In this document: positions 29,855-40,888 of the stretch, piece by piece
Layout: the number at the start of each line of letters is the position of its first letter
How positions within the stretch are numbered: position 1 is the first letter of the stretch
Source of the DNA: Poecilobothrus nobilitatus
Lineage: Eukaryota > Arthropoda > Insecta > Diptera > Dolichopodidae
Length of the DNA stretch: 64,000 bases
Reading direction: 5' to 3'
Assembly (NCBI GenBank): GCA_947095535.1
Contig: OX352772.1
Coordinates: 256,413,497-256,477,496, forward strand
Notes under the pieces: generated by a model
Told to the model about the DNA's origin: nothing
The model's database searches: none
What the model saw: only the letters and a program-made list of their open reading frames with translations
Position numbers and translations under genes: made by a program

Positions 29855-30351
29855 TTATATTTTCATAGCCATTAAGTAATGGAACACTAAACTCAGTATT
29901 CCTATCTCCTTCTGTTCCATTTTCTGCAATTGGTTCAGTTGTTCCTCTAATTTTTTTAATTGATTTTGAATCAGAGAATCCTTTAATTTCATCAATTTAA
30001 GAGTTGAATTGATTGTTGATTTTTCAATAACGAATGTATTTGTTGAGCATTTTCCCTTAATGCTGATATTTGAAGATTATATTTCTGAGCGTCTTCTTGA
30101 GCGAGTATACCAAATAAACCATTTGCAATGTTTCCCACAATGTTTAAAACTCCTCTTGCTTTTCTTTGTTGATATGCATGATTTGTAAATAGAATTTCAT
30201 TATTTTGTTGAAGACGAAGAAATTGACTAGAAAGATGTTTTACATGAGCCAGACAAAATTTTAAATTTTTTATTAAATGGTCTGCACACATTGTTTCTAA
30301 ATTTTTAATGCCTTTATCAATTTCGTTCAGTTCAGTATCTATTGTACAAGA
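29855..30351 (-). pseudogene. Fragment of a baculovirus-F-like fusion glycoprotein, copy 1
   Basis: The minus-strand frame (30351 to 29992) shows a basic R-x-x-R-type cleavage motif (RKAR) followed directly by a Gly/hydrophobic stretch GVLNIVGNIANGLFG and then an acidic block. This is the arrangement of the cleavage site and fusion peptide of baculovirus F proteins and of the related envelope genes of insect endogenous retroviruses. A frameshift near 30040 moves the heptad-like continuation into a second frame that ends at 29855. Signal peptide, N-terminal subunit and membrane anchor are missing and no LTRs or gag/pol were found nearby. It is a dead envelope relic. An errantivirus-type source is my inference. 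Confidence 0.65.
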
Positions 30352-30540
30352 CTAGGAGACGTTTCTTTTATTTCTACGCCATCTATTATCTTAAACAGGA
30401 ATTATAGTTTATTATTTTATTACATACCTATTAAAATATGATACTAATTATAATTTATAGGACATATACATTTTTTTAATTTAATTATATTCTACTAATT
30501 ATATATTATAAGAAAATGTCTATTATTTTTTATTAATCTG

Positions 30541-30612
30541 TATGACCCAGCCGGGGTTTGAATCCGAGACCTTTCATATGAATATGTCTTAACAACTACA
30601 TCAACTTGGTTG
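30541..30612 (-). mobile_element. tRNA-derived SINE head, copy 1
   Basis: The minus strand has a box A-like TGATGTAGTTGTTAAGACAT and a good box B GGATTCAAACCCCGG. It is related to the SINE head at 18475 (same TTCAAACCCCGG block). The stems are imperfect, so a functional tRNA is unlikely. Confidence 0.6.
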
Positions 30613-30749
30613 GATTACAATTTTAAGGTAAGCCATATTATTAAGAAAAGATGGTAACACAAATAAAAGTATAATGTTGAAGCTTTAATTTTTATGTATT
30701 ACCTTAAATGTTAACAGGTGTTTAAAAATAGGGAATTTTCAATTCAACA

Positions 30750-31225
30750 ATTCAGTCTCTTGAGATTAAGAACAAAAAATGCTGTGGGTTTCTGTGGACA
30801 AATGTGTTAACAATTGATTGCATTAATGAGTAGTTTTGAGTCGAAAATATTTGATGATTTATCCACACACAAGAGTCCAGTGCATTGTCTTTTTTCGATA
30901 TAAATCACAAAAGTCGGCAAAAACCCTCTGCATGCGTTCGAGTTGATCAATTCCGACAACAAGAGTTGGTTTGAATCAAACACAATTCAGTGTCTTGAGA
31001 TTAAAATGGAAAATTGCTGTGGGTTTATGTGGACACATGTGTCTACAATGGGTTGCATTAATAAGTAGTTTTGAGTCGAAAATATTTGATGATTTATCCA
31101 CACACAAGAGTCCAGTGCATTGTCTTTTTTCGATATAAATCACAAAAGTCGGCAAAATTCCACCGCATGCGTTTCAGTCGAGCGTTGATTATTTTATTCC
31201 AACAAACCCAATTCCTTCATATAAA
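30750..31225. repeat. 235-bp tandem duplication, copy 1
   Basis: Two units start at the TTCAGT(C/G)TCTTGAGATTAA landmark at 30751 and 30986. They share GTGGGTTT(C/A)TGTGGACA, TTTGAGTCGAAAATATTTGA and AAGAGTCCAGTGCATTGTC. Copy 2 has them at about 52125-52600. The origin is not recognised. Confidence 0.75.
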
Positions 31226-31451
31226 TAACAAAAAAAAATTATAAATAATTAGAGTAAAGCTTTATTTTTTACATAATCTTTTTTTAATTTTACTTTTTTT
31301 TTTTAAATTAATATCTGCTTTTTTAATTTAAAATTTTTAAAATTAAACAACTAATAGAAACTTTAAAAAAATATTAAATTTTTATAATTTATATATATAT
31401 GTAAATAAAATATAACACAAGTAAAGGTAACAGTAAGTCGATGCAACCAAC

Positions 31452-32460
31452 TTATTAATACCCTGCACCTGAATAATTCGAATTAAATTAAAAATCCATA
31501 AGTTTTTTGGCAGCTGCTTGAACTTCTTCCCTTTTCTGTTTTATTCAACTCGAATTTCAGGAACGTAAAAGAGGCATCCTTTTGGGATATGCTTGACATT
31601 CTTGTAAAAAATTTCAAGTTTCTATCTTTATCAATTTCGAAGATATGCTTGTTAGTCCTTAGGAGGTGTGTGTCAGGTACCCGAATTGCCACTCCAATTC
31701 ATCAAATCAATCTCAGGGACATAAAGAAACATGCCAGAACACCATTGTACTAAATTTAAAGGTTCTACTTTTGTTGGTTGTGGAGATAAGCTCGTTTGCT
31801 CTTGTGCTCGTCCGGAAGTTTCCAAAATACGAATCCATGGGTCAAATTCTTTCAAATGCCAGTTTCCAATTTTACAGAAAAGGAAACATAACAGAACACC
31901 CTTGGACTAAAAATAAAGGTCCTATCTTTGTTGGTTGTGGAGATATACTCGTTTGCTCTGAAGCTCGTTCGGAAGCTTCCAAGATCCGAACCAATGAACC
32001 AAATCTTCTCAAATTTCAGAGACTTAAATCAAACATGAAAGAACACCATTCTGCCAAATTTGAAGGTTATATCTTTGTTGGTTTTGGAGATAATCTCATT
32101 TGCTCTGGGGCTCGTGCGGAAGCTTCCAAAATCCAAACCCATGGACCAAATCTTCGCAAATTTCAGAGACATAAATCAAACAGGAAGGAACATCATTGTA
32201 AAAAATTTAAAGGTTCTATCTTTGTTGGTTCTGGAGATAATCTCGTTGCTCCGGAATCATTCGGTAGCTTCCAGAATCCGAACCCATGGATCGATTTTTG
32301 TCTAGATTCGAACGGACGGACGGACGGACATCGTTAAATCGACTCAGAAGGTGATCCTGATTCAGAATATATATACATGTCCATATCTTACTCGCTTCCT
32401 TTTGGTGGTTGCAAACACCATTCCAAAGTTAATATACCCTATACTTTAAGTGTACCCTAT
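31452..32460 (+). mobile_element. TACCC-type non-coding element with 147-bp internal repeats, copy 1
   Basis: It begins near AATACCCTGCACC and ends near TATACCCTATACTTT. Inside, four units of 147-157 bp start at the GTTGGTT(G/T/C)TGGAGATA landmark (31773, 31930, 32077, 32224). They are followed by GGACGGACGGACGG and a tail with CGACTCAGAAGGTGATCCTG and ATTCAGAATATATATACA. The arrangement resembles repeat sequences I know from flies. A 223-codon frame (31666-32337) stays open because the 147-bp unit is a multiple of three. I do not regard it as a gene. Confidence 0.6.
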
Positions 32461-32641
32461 ACTTTTACTCCATGATGTAATGACGTCAAAAAATATCTTT
32501 TGTTAATTGAGTATGCTGAATAGCTATAATGATAATAGTAAATATTTCAATTAAGAAATTTTAATGTTATTTTATGTTTCACATTATTTGGTAGTAGCTA
32601 GCTAGTAATTACTGGCTAGAAAATAATTTTACTCAAACATC

Positions 32642-32724
32642 ATAGTGCGTGGACTCATTTATTCGTAGAATAATTTAAAATAATATTCTAGATTAGTTTA
32701 GGGGTAAATGAATCCACGCATTAT
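32642..32724. repeat. Palindromic module 1, copy 1
   Basis: ATAGTGCGTGGACTCATTTA at 32642 pairs with TAAATGAATCCACGCATTAT at 32705-32724 with two or three mismatches around a loop of about 43 bp. CACGCATTATAACGCATGAG extends the motif to the right. Confidence 0.7.
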
Positions 32725-33180
32725 AACGCATGAGTCCCTTTCAAATTATTCATTAAACATATTTTACTTATAATGTTATTTAAATTATTATTGTTAGTAT
32801 CTTAATTTTAGTTACATTTATTATATTTAAATATAAATATTTCTTAATAATTTTATATAAAAAATTTTAAAACTTACCTTAAAATATTTTGCAAAAAATA
32901 AATTTTGTTATGATTTTTAAATTTTCGCTTTTTAAACACAATTTTTTTAATACCGCACCACCTTGAAGTTGAACAACAATTAATAATTGAATTTATTGTA
33001 ATTCTTCTTAATACTATACATCACAATTCATAATATGCATAAAACCTAGTACTGTAACTAAGAAGAAAAATGATAGTAAATAAGTACTACTCAAATCATA
33101 ACATAATAATGAATAGAAGACAACAAAAATTTAAATTTCCGTTAGATTCGAAATTCAGAGAAAATTATTTTTATGTACTC

Positions 33181-33275
33181 GAACATTATAGTGCCATTTA
33201 TCCATAAAATAATTTAAAAAAAAATACTATATCAGTAATTAGTTTATGGGTAAATTAGCCCACGCACTATGTTCC
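33181..33275. repeat. Palindromic module 2, copy 1
   Basis: The left arm CATTATAGTGCCATTTATCC pairs with the right arm GGGTAAATTAGCCCACGCAC, with a few bases missing on the left. It is the same family as modules 1 and 3. Confidence 0.6.
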
Positions 33276-33427
33276 ATGAGTCAATTAAAATTATTAAATT
33301 AGATGTTTGCCTTCAGCTATTTAAAAAACTTTGTGTTCACATTTTTTTGTATATGATTATTCGGGATATTTATTACAACTACTTCTTTTATATTGATAAA
33401 TTCTAGAAAATAAATGTACTCATGCGT

Positions 33428-33515
33428 CATATTGCGTGAACCCATTTACCAGTATCTTAATTTTAAAATATGATATATTAATTCATGAGTAAATGTGTCC
33501 ACGCCCGTCCCATGG
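33428..33515. repeat. Palindromic module 3, copy 1
   Basis: CATATTGCGTGAACCCATTT at the left pairs with GAGTAAATGTGTCCACGCCC at the right. The spacer after modules 2 and 3 repeats with about 244-bp spacing (GATTATTCGGGATATT at 33353 and 33597), and the macrorepeat unit ends within the second spacer. Confidence 0.65.
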
Positions 33516-33991
33516 GTTCTATCGAAATAAAATGATTAACTTAAATTTTTGTTTTAAATCTTTGCGAGAAACTTTGCTAAAATTTTTTCTGTATTTGATT
33601 ATTCGGGATATTAATTATAGCTACTACTTTTATATTCATAAATTTTAGAAAATAAAATTTAATAAATGTGATTTTATTAAATTTTATTATTTATTTTATT
33701 TTTATTTTCATCTAAACATTTTTTGTAATCACTAAATTCTATTTTTTTTTGTACAATAGATTTTTTAACACCTTTAATTTTTTTTATAAACCAATAAATT
33801 CTAAATTCGTGTTTCCACTACAAATGTTTCTATCCCTTTTTTCCGAGATTCTGAAAAATCGACCATAAGTAATGGAATTTCTTCCAATATCATTCCGATT
33901 TTCTCAGCCCTTGGGTTGTTGATTGTGACACAATTATTCGGATGTCCTCTGAGTTCAGCTTATTTTATGTTATTATTTTATTTATGTTTAG

Positions 33992-34145
33992 TATAAATGT
34001 GGACAGGAAATTACACAGCCTTTCCTGTTCTGGCGTGGATGAAAATGTCGTAAGGGGCAATAACTCTTACGACGTGTGTGGGAATTGAATCCACACAGCC
34101 TCAGTGTTTACAGCGTATTTTATACGCTCTTACCCACTAGGCCAC
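33992..34145 (-). mobile_element. tRNA-derived SINE, copy 2, 3' end deleted
   Basis: Copy of 12852-13032 that has lost the poly-A tract and the left TTCTTTCAATG through a deletion shared with copy 3. The right duplication is retained at 34146-34156. Confidence 0.75.
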
Positions 34146-35262
34146 TTCTTTCAATGTAATAAGTTAATTGTAAATTACTATCCTTTTATATGAAATTTTT
34201 TATTTGTATACAGGAAATTTTGGCATTTTTTAACCACAATTTCTTCATTTTTATTAAAATTATTATAGATATGAAATTTTTATTGTTTTTATAATATACA
34301 AAGTAAGTGTGTTTTATATTAACAAAGAAAAAAATTTAGTAAATTATAATGATGTTGTTGCTGTTATTGTATTAATGAAATTTTGAACTAGCTGTTAGAG
34401 TTATCGGCTTGATTAATAAATAAAAATTGAAATATTAAAATGTATCAAATTATCTGAATGTAATGTACAAATGTTTTTTTCTTTTTATATATTTTAACTA
34501 AAGGAATCCCCTGTGATGTCATTTTAGTCGAAACCTCATAGCTATTCTAATAATCTTAGTTCTAAGTTTGAAATGAAATAATGTAATATGTAATAGATAT
34601 TAGTTACGCTATGTAATACATTGAGTGAATAAAAACTATTGTAAAGGAGTACCACAAGGTTTAATTTTAGGGTCACTTATTTTATAAAATTACTATTAAA
34701 TCATCAGTTCCGTTGTTATGATCTGAGCCCTTCTTCTTTTTTCGCAACTGAAAACTGCTAACTGGGAGAAGAAAAACAATCTTCGATTATTAACATATTG
34801 ACAAATAATAATATTTTTTATTGGAATAATCGTGATTCTACATGTTTAACAATATTGAAGAATCAACAATTTAGTAGTATTCAAGGATGCAATTTTTATC
34901 ACGTTGGTGTTTTTGCTTTGGAAAATGTTTATTTATTAAAATTGTTGATTTAAGCAATTTAAAAGAATTTAAGAAGAGAAATTATTAAAAACACATTCAT
35001 TTTAGTATTACCAATAAATCAATATGGATGAAATAAAAAGTCTTTTAATAAAAATCAATCCTCAAATAATTATATAAAATTAGTGAACACTTCATTGGAA
35101 TCTACAAAGAAATGTGGTGAAGAAACAGAAGCCAATATCATAAAAAAATTTCAGTGAGCAGTATAAAAAACAAACTAAATAACTAAAATAAAAAATTTAA
35201 AATAAAATCTGAAAAATGTAAAATTATTAAAAATAAAAAAAAGTAAACTGAATTAAAATTAA

Positions 35263-35692
35263 ATTTTTATCTTTTATTTATTTAAAATAAAGAAACCAAC
35301 AGAGGTAAACAGAAAAAATGCTTATGAATTGCTAGCAACTATTTACAATCACATTAAAATTTCTCTGTCAGCTAAATTTAAAATTGGTGATTCATTTTGT
35401 ATAAGCAAGTATAAACATGTTTTTCAAAAAGGTTACACCCCAAATTGGCCAACGGAAGTTTTTAAGATAAGAAAAGTTGAAATCACTAACCCTGTCACAT
35501 ATATACTGAAAGATTATCAAGGTCAACCCATACACGGAAGCTACTATGAATATGAATTGTTAAAAACTGAAAAATAAACAAGTGTTTTTGATGCAAAAAA
35601 TTCTTAAAACTAGAGATAATAAAATGTTTGTTAAATGGTTAAGGTTTCCCTCTGATCATAATTTCTGGATAAATAAAAAAGATTTATTATAA
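35263..35692 (+). pseudogene. Polinton integrase C-terminus with chromodomain, copy 2
   Basis: Same structure and same frameshift as copy 1. The integrase tail ends at 35577 and the chromodomain is read in another frame at 35582-35692. It has GDSFC and NWPTEVF where copy 1 has GDSVC and NWTTEVF. Pro in NWPTE is closer to what I expect for the family at this place, but I cannot verify that without an alignment. Confidence 0.85.
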
Positions 35693-35830
35693 AAAAAATG
35701 TTATATTCTTATTTTACAATTATTGCAATTTATTACTTTATTTTGATAAATTATGGAATCTACTTTTGATATGATGATTTGTGTTTTATTGATCGCAAAT
35801 CAACTACAGTGTAAATCAAATTTATAATCT

Positions 35831-36367
35831 TCATCTACAATAGGAACTTTCCACTTCTCCATTACTTAAAATTCTGTCTGCTAATATTTCCCGATATTCT
35901 AAGCATTTAATTGTGAAAGACTTTTGTTTAAAATTACTATTATATTCACATCTTATATAGATTTCTTTATTGTTATTATCATATCATATTCCAATTGAAA
36001 ATGTCTGTAAAATATATTTTCACTATTAATAATTCCACCAATATTACTTTCTTTTAAAATTAATTCCTGTCTAAAAGTCTCAATAACCTGAGTGAGCTTT
36101 ATCTTTTGGTAATTGCTCATCTCCTAAAGTAATTATTGATGCTATGGTTGTAGTTTTTACTGCATTTGTTGTTGTTTTGTTTAATTCTGGTGAAATTACA
36201 TGTTTTAATAGCTGAACTGATAAATTTACTCTCATAGTCTGATTACTTGGAAATAATATATTAAAGTATGTGCTCCCAAAGGCTGATTCATCTAATCTAA
36301 TATTAGAAAATGGAGTGGAATTTGCTTGAATTAACAAAAATAATATGAAAAATATAAATGTTTTCAT
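35831..36367 (-). pseudogene. Secreted Polinton-region protein, frameshifted, copy 2
   Basis: Copy of 14718-15254 with the same signal peptide and frameshifts; only one residue differs in the first 95 codons (T for P in AVKTTT). Confidence 0.45.
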
Positions 36368-36434
36368 AGTTAATCAAAAAAAAGTATGATGTATCTTGTT
36401 TAAAGGTTAACGAAGTAATGTTTTATTAGAAATT

Positions 36435-36740
36435 TCACAAATACATAAAAAGCGGTAAAAACTTATCTCTTCCATCTGAATAAGCTTCCATGTAATCTAA
36501 ATATTCCTCTGTTATATTTTCAAGTAATTCTCTAAAATGAATTAACTTATCACCAATTTTTGATTTATTATTTTTTTCATTATACGTATTCGCTATTGAT
36601 GGAATAAATATAATGCCCTCTTCAATTCGTTTCCTTATCATCGACTTTTTCCACTCATTTTGATTTTCTTCATATTCATTTGTTTTCATGCACAATGATT
36701 CTATATGTTGTGAAATTCTTTTATTCTTATCTTTTGACAT
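36435..36740 (-). CDS. Small charged protein of the Polinton region, full form, copy 2
   Basis: Starting at ATG 36740 this reads 101 codons, against a truncated form in copy 1. The extra end has an acidic, aromatic stretch (EEYLDYMEAYSDGRDKFLP). The intact frame in copies 2 and 3 shows that the copy 1 stop is a later lesion. No family is recognised. Confidence 0.4.
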   Translation of the reverse strand: MSKDKNKRISQHIESLCMKTNEYEENQNEWKKSMIRKRIEEGIIFIPSIANTYNEKNNKSKIGDKLIHFRELLENITEEYLDYMEAYSDGRDKFLPLFMYL

Positions 36741-36876
36741 TTGAAATATTCTTATCAATCAAGTCCCAATCATCTTCTTCAGCAAATGAACAATCATTTT
36801 CGAAACTGTTTGTTACTTTATTTTTGATTGATGATTGTCTAATTGTACCAATAATAGAAATATCACCACAATATAC
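36727..36876 (-). pseudogene. Small acidic frame, copy 2
   Basis: Copy of 15614-15763, again in frame with the PC4-like frame behind a shared TAA stop and overlapping the next ATG by 14 bases. Confidence 0.3.
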
Positions 36877-37152
36877 TTAAATTTGTATATGTTGCCATTC
36901 CAATGGAGATAAAAATAATTTACTGTTTATTGATTCATCATTTCCAATTTTTAAAACACATATCTTTGCTCCGCCTTCTGGAGTTATATATATCTCCAAA
37001 AAATCACGAAATATTTTCCAAATAATTATTCTAATTGAAGCCCATTTCCGTCCACAAATGCAATATTTATAACCATGTAAAATGTTATCAGCCCAAAACA
37101 TTGTGAACCTTTTACTTGCTAAGCTTATCGTGTTATAACACTTTTTAATCAT
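36877..37152 (-). CDS. Small protein, possibly PC4/p15-like, copy 2
   Basis: Intact 91-codon copy of 15764-16039, with WADN for WAAN and QHIQI for QHIKI. Confidence 0.4.
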   Translation of the reverse strand: MIKKCYNTISLASKRFTMFWADNILHGYKYCICGRKWASIRIIIWKIFRDFLEIYITPEGGAKICVLKIGNDESINSKLFLSPLEWQHIQI

Positions 37153-37431
37153 AAAATTAATCTTTTATACAATTTTGAACATATAATATTATTAGAAAAA
37201 AATCTTCTTCGGATAAGAGCCATTACCACTAAGATTTCTATCTGCATCCTAATACTCTAACCAACGGAAGATTTATTTAATTATTGTTATTTACATATTT
37301 TATTTTTAAGTTAGTTCCTTAATTAGTTTTCTTTAGTTTTAACCATACAGTGGAGTTCGTAAGAAGTTCGTAATACAATTCTCGTATTTAAAAGTTTTTT
37401 CTTGAAAATATAAATTTTTTTAGAAAGAAAT

Positions 37432-37671
37432 ATGGAAATATGGGAAATTCAATGTCATATGACATTTTTGAGAAATTATGCAGAGTCAAGATTAATGCAA
37501 TTCAATTCATTGAGGGAAGATAAAGATGATAAATGGACTGATTTAATTACTCAGTGCTTACTTGAATTTCCTAAGAGATGTCTATTACGATTAGCTAAAA
37601 TTGGAAAGAAATTTCAAGAAAAAATTTGTAAATATCGAAAAACATTAAAAATAAATAAAAAAATTTTGTAG
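37432..37671 (+). CDS. Unidentified 79-residue protein of the Polinton region, copy 2
   Basis: Copy of 16319-16558 with one substitution (FPKRC for FPTRC), otherwise intact. Confidence 0.4.
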   Translation: MEIWEIQCHMTFLRNYAESRLMQFNSLREDKDDKWTDLITQCLLEFPKRCLLRLAKIGKKFQEKICKYRKTLKINKKIL

Positions 37672-38129
37672 TATATATTTTTTTTTGTTTTATATGGAAT
37701 ACCCTGACATCATTTTTAATTTCTATTTTTTTTTTTTTAGATATTTTAAAATTTGTATAGGAGCGCTAAATACAACATATAAATTTTTCTAATTCTGGTA
37801 TTTTTAAACTATATTTTTTTTTTGCATGATAAGATCTTTTTTTTTCTTTTTTCATGATAAGAATTTTTTTTTTTTAAATTATGTTAAATAAAGCTTTGTA
37901 GTATTGTTGTTTTTTTTCTTTTAATATATATTAACAAAATGACACACACACACACATACACACACCTGCGCGCGCAAACAATCATTATTCGCCCATTTAA
38001 ATAATAAAACAATTAAAAGAGCAAAACAAATTTCTAAATTTAAATTTTTAACTTTTGCAATACAAAACGACAAAAACATACAATAGGATATTTTTGATAA
38101 TTTCATAACACTATATCTTTACAATTATA

Positions 38130-38273
38130 ATGCAGTCTATTCAAAATCTAAGATCGTTGATGTATGGCTCCAACAACTTCGGCGGGTTTACTTATCAACA
38201 ACTTCAGCGGATACGTGCTTTACTATCTGTGGTTAAGTTCCAAGCTTACGATTCTACCGAAGTTCAAAAATAA
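38130..38273 (+). CDS. Unidentified 47-residue protein near the Polinton right end, copy 2
   Basis: Copy of 17017-17160, intact and apparently identical. Confidence 0.35.
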   Translation: MQSIQNLRSLMYGSNNFGGFTYQQLQRIRALLSVVKFQAYDSTEVQK

Positions 38274-38697
38274 TTTTAAACAAATTTCTTCGAAAATCAA
38301 CAACTGCGGCAGCTCTATTTACTCTATGTACTACAACTTCAACAAATAATATTCTCAAATTTTATTGAATCATTCAACCTTCTAATACTTCAATCAATTT
38401 CATTTTACCTTACACCAAAGACTATACATATATAAGACATTCCAAGTAGATAAAATTTTTTAGTGTAAAAAATAAAAATAAAAACCATACAATAAATCTG
38501 ACAACGTAGCTAATTGTTAACTTAATACTAACTGTCTACAACCATAATAGACGTAGTATGCAAAAGTATGCAAGGGTTTTTACATAGGTGTTCAAAATAA
38601 TCGCCATTGCATTCAAAATAACTGCTGTCAAAATCTTGTGACGTCACAGCACCTGTGAAAAGAGGGCTGGAATCACCATAAAATATCTACTCACTTT

Positions 38698-39142
38698 CCC
38701 ACTAGATATCCGCTAACTACTAATGTGTTATCTTTGTGGCATGAGCAAAGTTTAAAAACTGCCTATACAAAACTATCAAAATTAGTGAAAATTATTTTAA
38801 CTGCTGCTCCTACACAAGTTAGTGTAGAAAGAAGTTTTAATTTAACGAACGATTACAGAACACAACTTTTAAATAGAAATTTAGAAAATATAAATAATAT
38901 AAAACAAAAATAAAATTTACAAATATGTATATACGTATATATACATACATATAATATATATATGAATTTTTTCACTTATTTTATATTATGTCATAAAAAT
39001 TTTCACGAAGAAGGCTTTATAAAAATCCATTTTGGTTAATATTCAGGAACGAAACTTTTGACCGGAACGATATTTGTTTGTTCCGAGATAATAACTCGTT
39101 CCGAAACTTTTCATTTTTGTTTCGTTTCGTTCCGGATCCCTG
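38698..39142 (+). pseudogene. hAT dimerisation domain and 3' terminus, copy 2
   Basis: Copy of 17585-18029. The right target duplication CACTTT precedes it at 38692-38697. The Polinton left half and the hAT 5' part are absent from this unit. Confidence 0.85.
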
Positions 39143-39581
39143 CATTATAATATATAAATATAGTTTTAATTAAATTATCAAAACGTAATCTTTATATTTA
39201 TAGAGTTTTTATATCAAGTATTTAAGCACGTCACTAAAATTTATTAAACATAATAGGGTCTGTAACGAAATCCCGACTATTAAAATCTCGCATATTCATT
39301 ATAAACAACTTAATATAATAAAAGACAATCTCCTACTGCTGCTGCTATTCGCGTGCCCTTTTTTTTAAGTTTTAGAGTACATACAATCACAATATTTTTT
39401 ACTTAATACTAATAATACACAAATTCCTTACGTAATACTATTAATACTAACAAGAAAAGAGAAAAAAAAAAGAATTGAAATGGTTTATTCTTAAACGATA
39501 CTCTTTACTCTTTATTTTAATTCTACTACATATGTAAAAACCAACCAATACCAACTACAATTACAATTTATTTATTTATTT

Positions 39582-40079
39582 GACTCATGGCGCAGTGGTT
39601 AAGTCGCCAACCTTTCAATCGAAGGGTCTTGTGTTCAAACCCCGGTCAGGTCATAAATAAAAAATATGTAGTACTTTTATATCGTAATAATGTATATCGT
39701 ATAATTAATAGTAGTAATAATAACATTAATAATATTATTAATAATAATAGTAATAGTAATAATAACAATAATTATAATAATAATAATAATAGTAATAATA
39801 ATAATAGTAATAGTAATAATAACAATAATTATAATAATAATAATAGTAATAATAATAATAATAGCTGCTACAGTGGAGCCATCTTTGGTTATATCATGCA
39901 AGTAAGGTGTTATATACTACTGCACGTTGTAATCCACTGATGGCGCTTAATAATAATAATTATAATAATAACAATAATAGTAATAATAAAAATAGCTACT
40001 ACAGTGGAGCTATCTTTGGTTATATCATGCAAGTAAGGTGTTATATACTACTGCACGTTGTAATCCACTGATGACATTT
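39582..40079 (+). mobile_element. SINE head, (AAT)n tract and 131-bp duplication, copy 2
   Basis: Copy of 18470-18967 with the same two 131-bp blocks. Confidence 0.6.
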
Positions 40080-40386
40080 CCATCCACAAGGTACCAATCC
40101 ACAAAGTACATTTACATACGATATTATAGATATTGGAATAATATTATTAGGAGCACAAATAATAACATATTAATTACTAAACAAACAAAGGGAAGCGAAA
40201 AGAAAATGAATGAGCAAATGAAAAAAAGAGCAAAAAGAAAAAAATTGTTATTATTTTCTTTTGTTTAAAAAAAAAAAAGGGAACACAATCATAAATTTCA
40301 TATATATATTATAGTACGACAACACATTATATTATAGTAGTTTTTATTTTACCTTCTTTTAAATAATGGATTTTTTTTTTTTTTTT

Positions 40387-40655
40387 GGGGCTTCGGTAGC
40401 CTAGTGGGTAGGCGTATGGCGTATTAACCGAAAGAGTGTGGGTTCGATCCCTGCACAGGTCGTAAGTGTTTTTTTCTTTACATACCCCTACGACCAAATA
40501 TAATGTAAATATATAGTATATAATATAAACAAAATAAATAATATTAGTATATAATTTAATAATAGTATAAAAACCTATAATGGCCTTGGTAGCCGATGGT
40601 TCAATAATATTACATTACATTTATGTATGTAATATTAATATAAATAAATAAATAA
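40387..40655 (+). mobile_element. tRNA-derived SINE with target duplication, copy 2
   Basis: Copy of 19276-19544, with the flanking ATGGATTTTTTTT on both sides retained. Confidence 0.8.
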
Positions 40656-40888
40656 ATGGATTTTTTTTGTTTGGTATATGTATGTAAAAAATTACATTTG
40701 GTTTACATAAATGAAGAGTTTAATTATTTATTACCAAAGATAATATACATATACTAAGAAGATGTCCACTCGCATACAAATTTTAGAATAAAAATTTTTT
40801 AGAAAAAATGTTCCAATCGGGGTCTGATTATTTTATGTTTTTTTTTTTACTTCGAAATATTTTAACAAAACGAAAATAAACAATGAGT

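Larger units (their letters stand above)
12336..33655. repeat. Tandem macrorepeat unit, copy 1 (21,320 bp)
   Basis: The unit starts at the first base shared with copies 2 and 3 (AATTTAATAAATGTG). The left flank of copy 1 differs completely from the sequence before copies 2 and 3, so the array edge is sharp. Matching landmarks lie 21.1-21.6 kb apart all along. Copy-1-specific states are about 165 bp of polymerase relic near 12480-12645 and about 50 bp near 12810-12865 retained, one roughly 474-bp module missing near 20250, a 19-bp local insertion near 23985 and a 231-bp ORF1 segment retained. Confidence 0.95.

Noticed and set aside
29288..30351. THAP fragment and F-like fragment as parts of one gene
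   Set aside because: They are on the same strand but separated by AT-rich DNA with an (AT)n tract, are in no common frame and belong to unrelated families.
31666..32337. 223-codon frame with repeated peptide units
   Set aside because: The 147-bp minisatellite unit is a multiple of three, so one open frame repeats by itself. The surrounding element looks non-coding.
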